From the NCBI GenBank assembly GCA_023091735.1, contig JALKBU010000013.1, positions 79,663-143,662 of the forward strand: 64,000 nt of DNA, written 5' to 3'. Below the pieces are notes generated by a model that ran no database searches, was not told where the DNA came from, and worked only from the letters and a program-made list of their open reading frames with translations. This document shows, one piece after another, positions 30,963 through 41,326 of the stretch (positions are counted from its first letter, which is position 1; each line of letters begins with the position of its first letter). This DNA is from Trichomonas tenax (lineage: Eukaryota > Parabasalia > Trichomonadida > Trichomonadidae). The position numbers and the translations under genes are program-made.

Positions 30963-31280
30963 TCTAAAAATTTAATCCAAAAGTGCACGTTTACAATTAA
31001 AAATAAAATTCAGATTTTTCTTAAAAATTTGTATCTATACAGAGAATGTAATTTGGATGTTAAAGAAATAAAAGATTCGAAAAATTATGACATTTACATG
31101 ACATATCAAATAATTACATGTTAAAATACTTTTTACGAGTCAAAAATATTTTGAGGAGTTTACATGACAAAATTTTTTTGCTCTGAAAAATTAGTTTTAC
31201 ATGACAGAAATCAAGACAAAAATCAAATTTACATGACATTGAAATGTCAAATCTGACCACATCAAAATTGATTAATTTTG
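30963..31280. other. Divergent intergenic region, 318 bp
   Basis: It separates the minus-strand KAR5-like gene from a plus-strand coiled-coil gene and carries four TTTACATGACA motifs on its right half. Confidence 0.65.
31093..31238 (+). promoter_or_regulatory. Cluster of four TTTACATGACA motifs
   Basis: TTTACATGACA occurs at 31093, 31159, 31196 and 31228, all in the same orientation, just upstream of the ATG at 31281. The density is far above chance even in AT-rich DNA. It could serve the plus-strand gene, the divergent KAR5-like gene, or both. Confidence 0.5.
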
Positions 31281-31592
31281 ATGTCATTCGCTCTAAACAC
31301 TCAAAAAAGTGATACGGAGAATACAATTCCATCACTTGAAAACGCGATAAAGATGGCCGCGAAGATGAAGTTATCAGACAAACTCGAAAAGTTCGCTGTT
31401 TCCGATGAAAAGATAATCAATTCATTACAAGATGAAAATAACATAGATAAGCAGATAATATCTGCTGAGAATCAACTAAGAGACCTTCTGGTATGGTTCA
31501 ATGACAAAAATGATGAACTGATGAAGCTAACTGATCAATATAACCAAATTAAGGCAAAAGCAAACCAGTTATTTGACTTGAAGCTGGAATAA
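31281..31592 (+). CDS. Small coiled-coil protein, 103 residues
   Basis: It starts at the ATG at 31281 (MSFALNTQKSD). The sequence is highly charged and helical with heptad spacing from about residue 20 to the end (KIINSLQDENNIDKQII, NQLRDLLVWFNDKNDELM). There is no signal or membrane segment. It lies divergently to the KAR5-like gene and shares its upstream region. No family is recognised; small coiled-coil subunits of cytoskeletal or tethering complexes look similar. Confidence 0.7.
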   Translation: MSFALNTQKSDTENTIPSLENAIKMAAKMKLSDKLEKFAVSDEKIINSLQDENNIDKQIISAENQLRDLLVWFNDKNDELMKLTDQYNQIKAKANQLFDLKLE

Positions 31593-31665
31593 TTGAAAAG
31601 TTGTCAATTAGTAATAATCAATAAACTTACAAATTTAATAGAAAAATAAAAAACTCAAAAAATAA

Positions 31666-32394
31666 TTAATTAGTATTTGTGGTTGTCGTCGTCGAAGACT
31701 TGTCTGTAACATTGCTTGTACTGAAGGACTGAGAATTTAATTCATCGCCAAGCTTTGCTACATGATATAAGAATATTGTTAAAAACCTTTTCAACTCCGC
31801 ATGATCATGACATTGAAATAGTAAATCAGAGCCCTTTTGCTTTGTTGCCTTTACAGCCATCTCGAAGCAAGCGCCCTGTCGCGTGTCAAACCGAACTGGG
31901 CGGATATAAACAACATCCGAAAATTTATATAACGTAGATTCTGTCTGAGATTTATTTGTTTTGAATCCTATAGGCGAAAGATGACACTCTACATTACGCC
32001 CGGCAAAGAAGCCGAGATTTTTATCTTTGAATGATGATTCGAATGTTGTTACTGGTAATTCTGTTGACAATACAGTATTCCATGCTTCTTTTCCTTTAGT
32101 GAGTGCCTCGTAAAAATCTAGTATTTCGAATCTATTGTTCGTTGTTATAACAATTTGCCATTCGCCAATCGGACCACCTGTAGTTATTACTAACGAGTTA
32201 ATGGGAAGCGATTCTTTGGGAGTTCCAGGACGAAATGTAACATAACCGAGATGAATAGTGATTAATGGTGGTTCTACCGGCCTCATAGATATTTCAAGCC
32301 AGTATTCGTTGACAGTAACCCACCGCAGTGTGGGTTTCTGCTTCGATTTCTTTAAGTCTGTAGGGGTATTCATGTACCATCCAACCTGAAACAT
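31666..32394 (-). CDS. Putative PH-like domain protein
   Basis: From the first in-frame ATG (32394) the protein has 242 residues. It begins MFQVGWYMNTPTDLKKSKQKP, followed by TLRWVTVNEYWLEI, the opening pattern of a PH domain (G-W ... RW..v). The region has alternating strands and the helix-like stretch NRFEILDFYEALTKGKEAW. A second strand-rich half ends with a helix (DHAELKRFLTIFLYHVAKL) that could close another PH-like fold. The C-terminus is Ser/Thr-rich. Lipid binding is inferred only. GACATGTAAA, the reverse of the TTTACATGTC motif, lies just upstream of the start. Confidence 0.65.
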   Translation of the reverse strand: MFQVGWYMNTPTDLKKSKQKPTLRWVTVNEYWLEISMRPVEPPLITIHLGYVTFRPGTPKESLPINSLVITTGGPIGEWQIVITTNNRFEILDFYEALTKGKEAWNTVLSTELPVTTFESSFKDKNLGFFAGRNVECHLSPIGFKTNKSQTESTLYKFSDVVYIRPVRFDTRQGACFEMAVKATKQKGSDLLFQCHDHAELKRFLTIFLYHVAKLGDELNSQSFSTSNVTDKSSTTTTTNTN

Positions 32395-32866
32395 TCTTCT
32401 GACACTAGTTTTACATGTCGAAAATCCTTTTTTTATTGGCAAAATGCAATTTCGAATCTCCTGACTTTCAGCATCATTTTTCTGATATAGACCAAGCTGT
32501 TCGCATCCATTTTTAAACTTTTTAAACCAAAATTGGCAGTTTAATTTTTATATGGAATTTAATTTTTCATTATCAAGCAAAATATTATGAACACTTAACC
32601 AATACTTTTTGAGCGTAAGTGGAACGTACAACAAATAGTGTTCAAAACAATTACTAATTGTATATGAAAAATATTTTTAATGATATTAATGTCATTTATC
32701 ATAAATATATACTATGTTGGATGTGTATATACTGTTGTGATGATTAAAGAGGAAGATAATTATGATTTAATAGAATTTTTAAATTATCATTTTTTTGTCG
32801 ATCTAATTAAAGCAAAATTATTATTAACACAAAATCAAATAAATATACATATAAAACACACATATA
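32395..32866. other. Intergenic spacer, 472 bp
   Basis: AT-rich spacer between two minus-strand genes. A TTG-initiated extension of the PH-like frame and a short plus-strand frame are judged spurious. One TTTACATGTC motif (from 32410) is present. Confidence 0.5.
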
Positions 32867-34327
32867 TTAGAGCCCATATTCCCAGACACAGACTAAGCCT
32901 TCACCGGAACAGCTGAGGAAGATGTTCTTTGACGGGTGGTGAGCGATGGAGAAAACTGTATTCTTGTGTGCATCGATATCAAACAGCATAGTTCCCTTCT
33001 TGTAGTCCCAGCCACAGACCATTTCATCTTTGGAACCACTCAAGAGCAGTGGTCCATCGTGCTTGAATGCCAGAGCAAGGACGAGGTTACAGTGTCCACT
33101 GAGTGTATTCTTTTGTGTCAGTCTTGTAGAAAGACCCCAGATCTTGATCAAAGCGTCGTTTCCACCTGTGGCAATAGAACTGTCAAACGGAGAAATGGCG
33201 ATATTCATAATGCTGACGTCGTGTGCTTTGAATGGAAGCATTGGCTCCTTGAAATTAACATCGTAAATTCCAATGTTTCCTTTCATGAAGCCAACAGCGA
33301 TGAATGTTTTATCGGAATCGACCGCTATTGATACGATCATATCCTCCGGTTGATCGGTCTGGTTTGTGATCTTATTGACTAATGAGAAGTCTTCGAGGTT
33401 CCAAACGCAGATCAAGCAGTCATAACCTGCAGTGACCATGTATTTGTTATCGTTTGTGAAAATAATCGAAGAGATATTTCTTGTATGTTGCTTCAATGTC
33501 TTTACGTGGTTGCCCGTGGATACGCTAAATACGAGGATATTCGCCTCGTCGTGGCCGAGAACTATGAAACGGCCATCGGGAGTGAAGCGGAGGCAACGAG
33601 GATGAAATTCGTTAATTCCAGGCTCATAGAGCATGTTAATTTTTGTGTAAATCGAGCCGTCCTCTGTGTTGATGACGAAGATTGTTTTGGTATTTGTAAA
33701 AGCGAATTTCGAACCATCACTATTAAATGCAACTGAGCAAACGACAGCGTTGGTACTGAGTGCATATTTAAGCTTCATATGATCAGAGTTGTAAGCAGGA
33801 TCATTTGCATGAATTGTATATTGCGGGTTCACCGGATTCAATGCAGTTGTGTCTTCTGGTTTCTTTGTTGGTGTTGGCGGTGGATGAGAATGCTGCGGAG
33901 GTGCCGATTCCTCCATATATTGGAGTGGGATCTGCTGTAATGGCGGTGTTTCTTGAATTTCAGTTTTAACGAGATTAGGTTTTTGTGGTTGTATTGGCAT
34001 TTGCTGAGGCACCTGTTGGATCTGTTGGGTGTTTTTCATTGGTTGACCCATCATCTGCATCGGCACTGGAGCTGGTTGTTGCGGCTGAATTGGCGGATGC
34101 ATCTGGATTCCGTATGTGAGATACTCTTTGTACTTCCTGTACATCTCGTGGAGAGCATCATAATCGTTTTTGTACTGCGCTAAATGGATGATTGATAAAT
34201 ACTTGGCCGTTTGGAGTGCGCGGAGCTCTTCCTCTAACCTGCGAATCTCATGGGATGTCTCTTGCAGAGCGTTATATATCTTGTCCGTGGATTCTTTGAT
34301 ATGTAAATCAGAAACACTTTGCTCCAT
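32867..34327 (-). CDS. TUP1: Tup1-like WD40 transcriptional corepressor
   Basis: The protein has 486 residues. Residues 1-75 form a coiled coil (TDKIYNALQETSHEIRRLEEEL) like the Tup1 N-terminal tetramerisation domain that binds Ssn6/Cyc8-type partners. Residues 76-165 are Pro/Gln-rich. Residues about 185-486 hold seven WD40 repeats, with clear ends such as DCLICVWNLED, NDALIKIWGLS, DEMVCGWDYKKG and GEGLVCVWEYG. This architecture is that of Tup1/Groucho-type corepressors. Strict orthology to yeast Tup1 cannot be shown from the sequence alone. The upstream region has a TTTGGCGGGA element about 20 nt before the start. Confidence 0.75.
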   Translation of the reverse strand: MEQSVSDLHIKESTDKIYNALQETSHEIRRLEEELRALQTAKYLSIIHLAQYKNDYDALHEMYRKYKEYLTYGIQMHPPIQPQQPAPVPMQMMGQPMKNTQQIQQVPQQMPIQPQKPNLVKTEIQETPPLQQIPLQYMEESAPPQHSHPPPTPTKKPEDTTALNPVNPQYTIHANDPAYNSDHMKLKYALSTNAVVCSVAFNSDGSKFAFTNTKTIFVINTEDGSIYTKINMLYEPGINEFHPRCLRFTPDGRFIVLGHDEANILVFSVSTGNHVKTLKQHTRNISSIIFTNDNKYMVTAGYDCLICVWNLEDFSLVNKITNQTDQPEDMIVSIAVDSDKTFIAVGFMKGNIGIYDVNFKEPMLPFKAHDVSIMNIAISPFDSSIATGGNDALIKIWGLSTRLTQKNTLSGHCNLVLALAFKHDGPLLLSGSKDEMVCGWDYKKGTMLFDIDAHKNTVFSIAHHPSKNIFLSCSGEGLVCVWEYGL

Positions 34328-34891
34328 TAATTTTTTTCTTTAAATCTCCCGCCAAAAAATCATAACGATAAAAGTGAGGCATTTCTTGCATAAATAGACT
34401 CTACATATTATATATTTTATTTCAAATTGATTATTAACAAAATGAGGATTAGTATTATCATAACTCTATATTTCGTATTTTTGGTTAAAATATTGGAGGT
34501 TATTTTTGATTCCTTTTTGAATTTGAATTTTTTTGTTAATTAAAACTTGATTTTGAGCGCTGATTCGTTATTTCCCTCGAACTGAAGAGGGAATATCATA
34601 ATAATGGGCAACAATTTTTCCCACCATTTTTTCACTTTTTCGATACGTTATATCATATATTTTAGTTGGATTTGGAAATTGCATTGTCAAACATTTCTTA
34701 TTTTTAAACTTTTTGAATCCTAATAACATTTTTTCAAAGTTATTGAATATGATAGATTGAGAATTAGACATTATAAAGCAGAGGATATACTTCAAACACA
34801 AATAGAAGAAGTTTTGTCAATATCCTTATGATGATAATAATTTTTTTTGCTTTTACGTAGGTTGAAAGTGTACAAGATGTTGAATGTGTGC
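34328..34891. other. Intergenic spacer, 564 bp
   Basis: AT-rich spacer between two minus-strand genes. It holds an E2F-like TTTTTTGGCGGGA word (minus strand, about 34348-34360) close to the Tup1-like start. Open frames here look spurious. Confidence 0.5.
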
Positions 34892-35869
34892 TTAAGATGA
34901 AGATGAGAAAGAGCTTCCTGAGCTAGAACTCTTGGATTCTTTCTTCTTCTTCTTGCAGCAGCAGCAGCAACACAAGATGATCAAAAGGATGATGATAAGG
35001 ACGACGAAGACAGCAGCTGTGATGTAGCCCCAGACTGGAATGTCAAATGGACCAACAACTGTTGCAAAATTAACAATGGCGTCCTGATTCTTGAGAGCAC
35101 CAATGAAAGCCTTAGCGTATGATGGCTGAGCATCCATCTTCCACTTGATGCTTGCTTTAGCTTCACCTGCATCAGATTTATTGGATGCTGGTTCAACAAT
35201 AATATGGAATGGATCATCATAATTTTCAAATGAGCCCTCTTTAGCTGTTGAGCCATCTGAAAATAAACCACCTGCAGAAATGTTACCTGTGTTTCCGGAA
35301 TATTTAACGGTGGTATTTGTGCCAAATGGAGTTAAGAGCATTTTAACAATCTTTCCCTTATTGCTGCTATCAATGTTGTAACTAATTGGCCACGAGAAGC
35401 TTCCAATAGAAGAATAGTAGTTTCTCACTGATAATCCTGATATTGTCTCGAAAGATGGCATTGCAACTGTGAGCAAAACATGCGTATCGGAACTTCCTGT
35501 GTTGTCAATTCTGACAATTGATGGTTTCTTTGGTGCAAGAACGTCAGAGTTAGCAACTGTAGAAAGCTCGGACTTTGTTGTCACACCAACAAAGAATGTG
35601 GATTTTTCTGGTTTTTTATAACTGTCTCCATCTGGGAAAGCAACAGTAATTTTCAAGTTTTCACCGAGAATGATGGCAGACTGAATTGCAAAGCACTTGA
35701 AATCCTTACTCTTGATTTCGAACTTGGCTGAATATCCTTCATAAAGAGATGAAAAATGTTGTACTGAAGTGCATCCATCAATTGGAGGACTGTCAGCAAG
35801 TTTAAGAGGATCTGCAAACAAAGCTGGGTTTGGACCGAGTATACTTAAAGCGAGAAGTGTAATTAACAT
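34892..35869 (-). CDS. Type I surface protein with Cys-rich juxtamembrane tail
   Basis: The protein has 325 residues. The signal peptide is MLITLLALSILGPNPALFA. A beta-rich, Ser/Thr-rich ectodomain of about 250 residues has several N-x-S/T sites. One transmembrane helix follows (VWGYITAAVFVVLIIILLII). It is directly followed by a run of cysteines and lysines (LCCCCCCKKKKK) and a Ser-rich end. The Cys/Lys run is typical of palmitoylated juxtamembrane segments. Such single-pass proteins with short basic tails are common on trichomonad surfaces. No ligand-binding domain is recognised. Confidence 0.85.
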   Translation of the reverse strand: MLITLLALSILGPNPALFADPLKLADSPPIDGCTSVQHFSSLYEGYSAKFEIKSKDFKCFAIQSAIILGENLKITVAFPDGDSYKKPEKSTFFVGVTTKSELSTVANSDVLAPKKPSIVRIDNTGSSDTHVLLTVAMPSFETISGLSVRNYYSSIGSFSWPISYNIDSSNKGKIVKMLLTPFGTNTTVKYSGNTGNISAGGLFSDGSTAKEGSFENYDDPFHIIVEPASNKSDAGEAKASIKWKMDAQPSYAKAFIGALKNQDAIVNFATVVGPFDIPVWGYITAAVFVVLIIILLIILCCCCCCKKKKKESKSSSSGSSFSSSS

Positions 35870-37075
35870 TGTTATATGTTAAAAAAATATTGAGAACAAA
35901 TCAAAATTTCATATCGAGCAAATTCATATTCACATGATAAACATAATTATAAGGTAATCAACTTAACGAAAAGTGACATATTAAGTTTTTCAAAGGATTT
36001 CATTTATTTAAAATTTTATATATGTATTCTACACAGAGTTAAATTTTTTGTAATGTCCGAAATTTTATCTAAAAGTGACACTTAAGCATTTTTGAATTAA
36101 AAGTGACAACGAAATATCAAAAAGTGACAATTTTGAGTTAAACATGACAGCAAATTAAGAAAAGTAACGTTTTTGAGTTATTTTTCCCCTTTTCAGTAAC
36201 TGAAGAATAAGGTATGCAACACCACAGAGTATTAAAACACACATGAATTTGTCTGTTATCTGTTTGTTTACAAGGAATTTCATTTCCTCGAATTACAAAT
36301 TGAAGTCTAAACTTTGTTTTTCCTATGCAAATAACTTCTTTACAGCAAGTATATTTATTTCTAAATGTTCTTTCCTTCCAATATCATTCCTATGCTTGTA
36401 ATATTCGAAATAAACTTAATATGCTGTTTCTAACCTCCAACTCCTCGTACATAAATTAAAGAACACGAGTTCGGTTCATTTGCACCAAAGAGAACCCATT
36501 ATGTATTAAATCATAAATTTCTTCCACAAAATATCAAACAAAACACCCTCAAAATATCAAAAATATGAAAGAACACAAAATGGCCTTTTCGCTGTTATAG
36601 TTATGAAGGTTATCTTATTATCTAATCATAAGAAAACTTAGCAAAAGTGACAAATATCAACTTTCACTTTTTATCCTAACTTTGTTATTTCGAGATCCAA
36701 GCAAAAGCAGTCCACAAATTGCATTTTTGTCCCCTTTAGTCTACAGCGGTTGGGCATTTACTAATTAATAACTCACTATTTTTAATCCTTGTTTTTCAAA
36801 TATAGTCTTTTAAAGCTAAATATATCACCGCATCACATTCCATTCGATTTTGCAATTTGACCCAACAACTCATGTTTTATAAATCGTAAAATTATTATCA
36901 CGTACATTTTTATTAGCTTTTAAACAAGGAAAATATACTTAAACACAAGATAAAGGAAATTGCGATTATAATACAATGATAAAGAGAAGATTCGTGAGAT
37001 TAATTAAATTGTATCGTGAAGAGAAACATGTTTTTGATTCAACGATATAAAATTTGTTGTCGTTTTGTTTCCTGA
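35870..37075. other. Intergenic spacer, 1.2 kb
   Basis: The portion nearest the surface-protein gene (35970-36190) has repeated AAGTGACA and CATGACA words. The rest is AT-rich without recognisable features. Confidence 0.5.
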
Positions 37076-38380
37076 CTATAACAGAGCACATGGAGTGTTA
37101 GAACCAGAAACGAATGAAATTCGCGTTTTGTTCATATTTTTCAAAAGATTAGTTTTGTCATTGACATAGTTAACATCGTTATAAAATTCTATGCTGGAAA
37201 GTAACGGACATGTTGTCATGTCAACGTAGTTGTTTGAAAAATTGAATAATGCAACAGATGTTGTCGGGAATATGATTTGCTCTAAATTTCGATTATTATT
37301 ATTAATTGCATTCGTATTTATTATCAAAGTATCCTTAACCATTGAAATTTTGATAGTTTTCAAGAAAACATTTGATGTTATTCCATTGGATTTAATCAAT
37401 GCAACACTTTGTGGGATTTCTATAGAGCTATATAAATATAAATTGAACAAACCTTTTTGAATAATTTTTAGATTAGCAGGTAAGTGAATAGGAACTGCCG
37501 TCGGATAGAAACAACTACCACTTTTGTTAATATATTCAATGCTATCATCAAATACGATACATTTGGCTTTGAAAGCAATAAATGCTGAAACCCCCAAGAA
37601 TTTTATTTTTGATGAAATATATAATTGATTGCTTATTGTGACAGCTCCTAAACAACCTGAATGGAGATATGAGCAACTTGGATGAAAAGTAATTTCAGTT
37701 ATGAATGTTGGAGGTATCCAATATAATTCAATGGAGTCATACGAATAGAGTATTTAATTATAAATTTGGTGATTTCTATTTTCCGGATGAATTTTAATCT
37801 CTTGCAACGATCTTATAGCTGAAATAGCAAATCTTTTCAATTGAACATTTTTTGGGAGATAAAAGGAAGTTATTTTCGATGATCCCATTATATTTTCCTC
37901 AACAGTCTCAAGAAGACTATTTTCTGAAATATTTATTGATATCAAATATTTGCAATTCAAACAGTAGGGATAAAGTTTCTTAACAATAACAGGAATATTA
38001 ATAGAAGTTATCAATGTTTGAGCAAAGCAACTTGATCCAAGAACTTTAAGTTTTCCATTTTGTGGTAAAATAATTGTACTTAATGGTGTTTGATTAAATG
38101 AACTGCTATCTATTGTAATCAGTTCTAGGCAATTAGATAAATCTAGATGAACAAGTTTGGACAACTTGAGAAATGTTGAAATACCTATGTTTATAATTTT
38201 AGAATTGGGCTGGAAAGATAGGTTTGTTAGTACATTGGCACAGTCAATGAGTGACTGATTTACAGCCACACCCGAAACAACTGTAGCGTTTTTGATGCAT
38301 TGAACCTCTGCGGGAATTACGACACCAGGGGTAGAATTGATGTATTTTAATACAACACCAATTGGGTTATCTTCATACAC
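37076..38380 (-). pseudogene. BspA-like leucine-rich repeat protein remnant
   Basis: Two open stretches in the same frame (38380-37757 and 37753-37076) are separated by a single TAA at 37754-37756. The intervening codons stay protein-like (SIELYWIPPTFITEITFHPSC). Repeats of LRR_5/BspA type are clear: LTNLSFQPNSKIINIGISTF, LVHLDLSNCLELITIDSSSF and LSTIILPQNGKLKVLGSSCF, with about 23-residue spacing. BspA-like proteins form a very large trichomonad surface family. There is no ATG at the 5' end and no signal peptide, and the frame begins after a stop near 38412. The C-terminal anchor is also missing. It is a truncated, interrupted copy. Confidence 0.8.
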
Positions 38381-38675
38381 AAACTGCTTCTTACTCAGGG
38401 AGATATTTCTTTATATTATGTAAATTTGATTTCTGATAAAGATTTTGAGTAAATTCGCTTCTGTGAGGAATATATTTTATAATTTTTCATGAAGATCGAA
38501 ATTAACCAAAAATATAATGAATACAAAGCATAAAAATAATCAATAAAATAGCGATGATAAAAAAAGGAGTCATAATACTTCATGTGAGATGATATTACTT
38601 TTTTTTGCGTCATCGAGTTCAGAAAAATCGAGAATATTCGTTAAGGTTATTTTTAGATTTTAGTCTTTCAAAAAA
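38381..38675. other. Intergenic spacer, 295 bp
   Basis: AT-rich region between the BspA-like remnant (minus) and the bZIP gene (plus). It holds no recognisable 5' exon for the former. Confidence 0.5.
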
Positions 38676-39074
38676 ATGATGCAATCATTGCCTGCAAACA
38701 GTATTTTCCCAGGAATGAACGACGCCATCGATTTTCGTAGCACGTTGATGAACATGATGCCTCCTTTGAAACGCAGAAACAATTTAATTGTCCCAACAGC
38801 ACAACAGACACAAAATACGCCTGAACAAACAGAGAAAATGCAATCTCCAGCCAAACTCGATCACAAGGAGAGGAACAGATTGGCAGCACAGAAGTGGAGA
38901 AAGAAAAAAGATCAATCTTTGTCACAATTAGAGGATGAGAATGATCACTTGAGAAAGAGTGTCTTCGATCTTCAGAGTCAGGCCTTACAACTTAGTGTTG
39001 AAAACAAAGTTTTAGAATCTGAACTTCAATATTTTCAACAAATCATGTCTAAGATTATGAGTGTTGCACCATAA
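38676..39074 (+). CDS. Small bZIP transcription factor
   Basis: The protein has 132 residues. The basic region KERNRLAAQKWRKKKDQS (about residues 66-83) follows the N-x2-AA-x-(K/S)-(C/W)-R pattern of bZIP DNA-contacting helices, with Trp in the usual Cys/Ser position. A leucine zipper follows, with heptads LSQLEDENDHL, LQSQALQLSVEN and LESELQYF. The N-terminal 60 residues are low in complexity. It should bind DNA as a homo- or heterodimer in the nucleus. Targets are unknown. Two adjacent ATG codons begin the frame; the first is taken. Confidence 0.9.
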   Translation: MMQSLPANSIFPGMNDAIDFRSTLMNMMPPLKRRNNLIVPTAQQTQNTPEQTEKMQSPAKLDHKERNRLAAQKWRKKKDQSLSQLEDENDHLRKSVFDLQSQALQLSVENKVLESELQYFQQIMSKIMSVAP

Positions 39075-39466
39075 TCTCACACATAATTGTTTTGTACGTT
39101 CTTTTTTATAAATTTATGTTAGTATTTTTTCGAAATTTTATAACATTGCATTTAATAAAAAATTACATGATAATATCCATCACATAAAGAATTTATAAAT
39201 TGGAGTTAAATAACTCAGATTAATTTTCCATTTTTAGAAAATATTTTTTAATTTTTGGGAATAAATCATTATAATGTTTGAATATCTTTAAAAACACATT
39301 ATGCTTAATATATATTTTGTACATTCACATTGTATTATGAATAATTATCTTGATTTTAACTTCATCTGTCACATTTTTAGAGAGTCGTAATCTTACAATT
39401 TTCCAACTTTATTTTTTGGGTTAAAAATATTGAATCAGATTTCAAAAAACAATACATTTTAATATT
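39075..39466. other. Intergenic spacer between convergent genes, 392 bp
   Basis: Very AT-rich; no feature recognised. Confidence 0.5.
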
Positions 39467-41326
39467 TCAAATAAACATCGGATCAGTATCCGGGAATGTC
39501 TTCGAGCTGCAGCGAGATTGCTTTAGCGAAGATGTTAGACGAGAGAACAAACGAAGATTTGGGAGTTTCAAGAGTTGATTTGGCGTTGTTGCTAAGTCAG
39601 GCATAACTTTTGTTGTCTTGCTCAAGTTCTGTGTTTCAGATTGCTTTATTTCTCTTGATTCTGTAGTAACGTTAGAACGGCTCGAATTTGGTGTTGTTTG
39701 TGGACGATTAGAAGCCTTTAATTTATCTTCTAATGCTCGAATCTTATTTTTATGTGCTTCCATTTCTTTGATCTTCTTACGTTCGAGATCGCATTTCTTC
39801 TTTTCATAAAGAGCAGCAACAAGCTTTTCATCTGTTTTATATTTAGCCTTTCTCTTCTTGACCGCATTTTCATAATCAACCTGCATCTTCTTCATTGCTG
39901 ACTCTGTTTCTGCTTTTTCCATTTCAGCAGCTTCGTTCGCGACTTGTGTTGCCTCTATGAATCTTTTCTTCTTCAGCAATTGCTCACCAAGCTTTCTCTT
40001 CCTGATGAGTTCTGCACTTGGCTTTGCATACTAGTTCTGAATCTTTGGAGAGGACCATATTTCATCAAGTAAATCGAGATCTGTCTGACAATTTAAGTCT
40101 AATTGTTGTAATTCTTTCTCCATTTCACTTTGCAGTGTTATCTCTTTTGCGTGATACTGTTTCTCGCATTCTTCACTTTCTTGTTTAGCTTTATCGAGTT
40201 TATCTTGAAGGATTTGCTGTGGAGTTGGCTGATCAGTGCCAGCAAGCTCGTTAAATCCCTGTTTGTTGGATTCGATAATATCAGAGATATACTGACTTTC
40301 CATGATATATCCGTTCTTTATGCATCTGTTTAAGTATTTTTCTAATGTTCTCATCGTCTTTTGATAAGATTTCTTTGTGTATCCGACAATGCTGACTTGA
40401 CACATTGCTAAATATGTTAAACTCTCCTTTGGCACATTATCGAAATCTAACATTTCTTTAATTCTTTCAGGAATTCTTGAACTTCCTTGTTCACTGTCAT
40501 ATCCTTGTCCTTTAGAGATTTCACCGAGTTGTAAATGATATTCTTCTGGTAAACCATCCATTTCTTCTTCAGCTTCAGATAAATTATCCATATATTGGTG
40601 ATTTTCTTCTTTATCGCCTGGCATTTCGATTTTGAGTTGGTGGTTAGATGTAAATAGTGTTCCTGTATGTGCTAAATGAAGCTTATCGTTGTTTGTAGAA
40701 AAAACGTTTTGACTTTGAGATAATTGTTTTGGCGCTAAAATTGTTTCTGTGATGCGGAAGTTTTGGTAAGAACAGTTCTTAACGAAGTTATTTTCTGGTT
40801 CATATCCAATTTCTTTCCATCGCTGTGCGTTTCTTGCTGCAAGTTGATTAACGAGTCGATTATCGTTGTTATTTTCCTCATATATGATTGTTGGAATGTT
40901 GTTAACCGGAATGTCACCCTTTAGAATATGATTCGCTTCGTCTAATTGAGAAAATGACGGCTGTCTGTAACCAAGCGAGATTCCGCCTGATTCTGGTTCC
41001 TCATCATCCTCCTCTTCCAAAATTTTGCGAATATTGTAATTTACTGATGAAGAAGATTGATAAACTGCCGATGAAGAAGATTTTGGATCAGTAAACACCG
41101 CTGTTTGCTTTCCAGTGTGATATTCATCCACAGAATGAAGTGTGGTACTGCTAACTTGGCCCTTTGGTATCATATGTCCTGTTAAATTTGAATATGACGG
41201 CTGTCGAACAGATAATGATATAGTTTCGCCCTCATCTTCATCCTCATCGTCCTCGTCGAGCTTTGAGGTGACGTTTGTGCTTTTATTCAATAAGTTCATA
41301 AGAATATCGTCATCTCTTTCATCCAT
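39467..41326 (-). pseudogene. Coiled-coil protein gene interrupted by one in-frame TAG
   Basis: A frame from the ATG at 41326 encodes 431 residues and ends at the TAG at 40031-40033. The same frame then continues for about 188 codons to 39467 with unbroken coding character (YAKPSAELIRKRKLGEQLLKK...). The first half is acidic and disordered and contains a repeated motif (SLSVRQPSYSNL, SLGYRQPSFSQL). From about residue 375 a long coiled coil begins and runs across the TAG. The codon is one transition from CAG (Gln), which would suit the local sequence SPKIQN-Q-YAKPS. It could be a recent nonsense mutation, a sequencing error, or readthrough. The last 25 residues may be out of frame, since an alternative frame reads AKAISLQLEDIPGY. 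Function unknown. Confidence 0.7.

Noticed and set aside
34568..34801. Minus-strand 77-codon frame
   Set aside because: Low-complexity spacer sequence without coding features.
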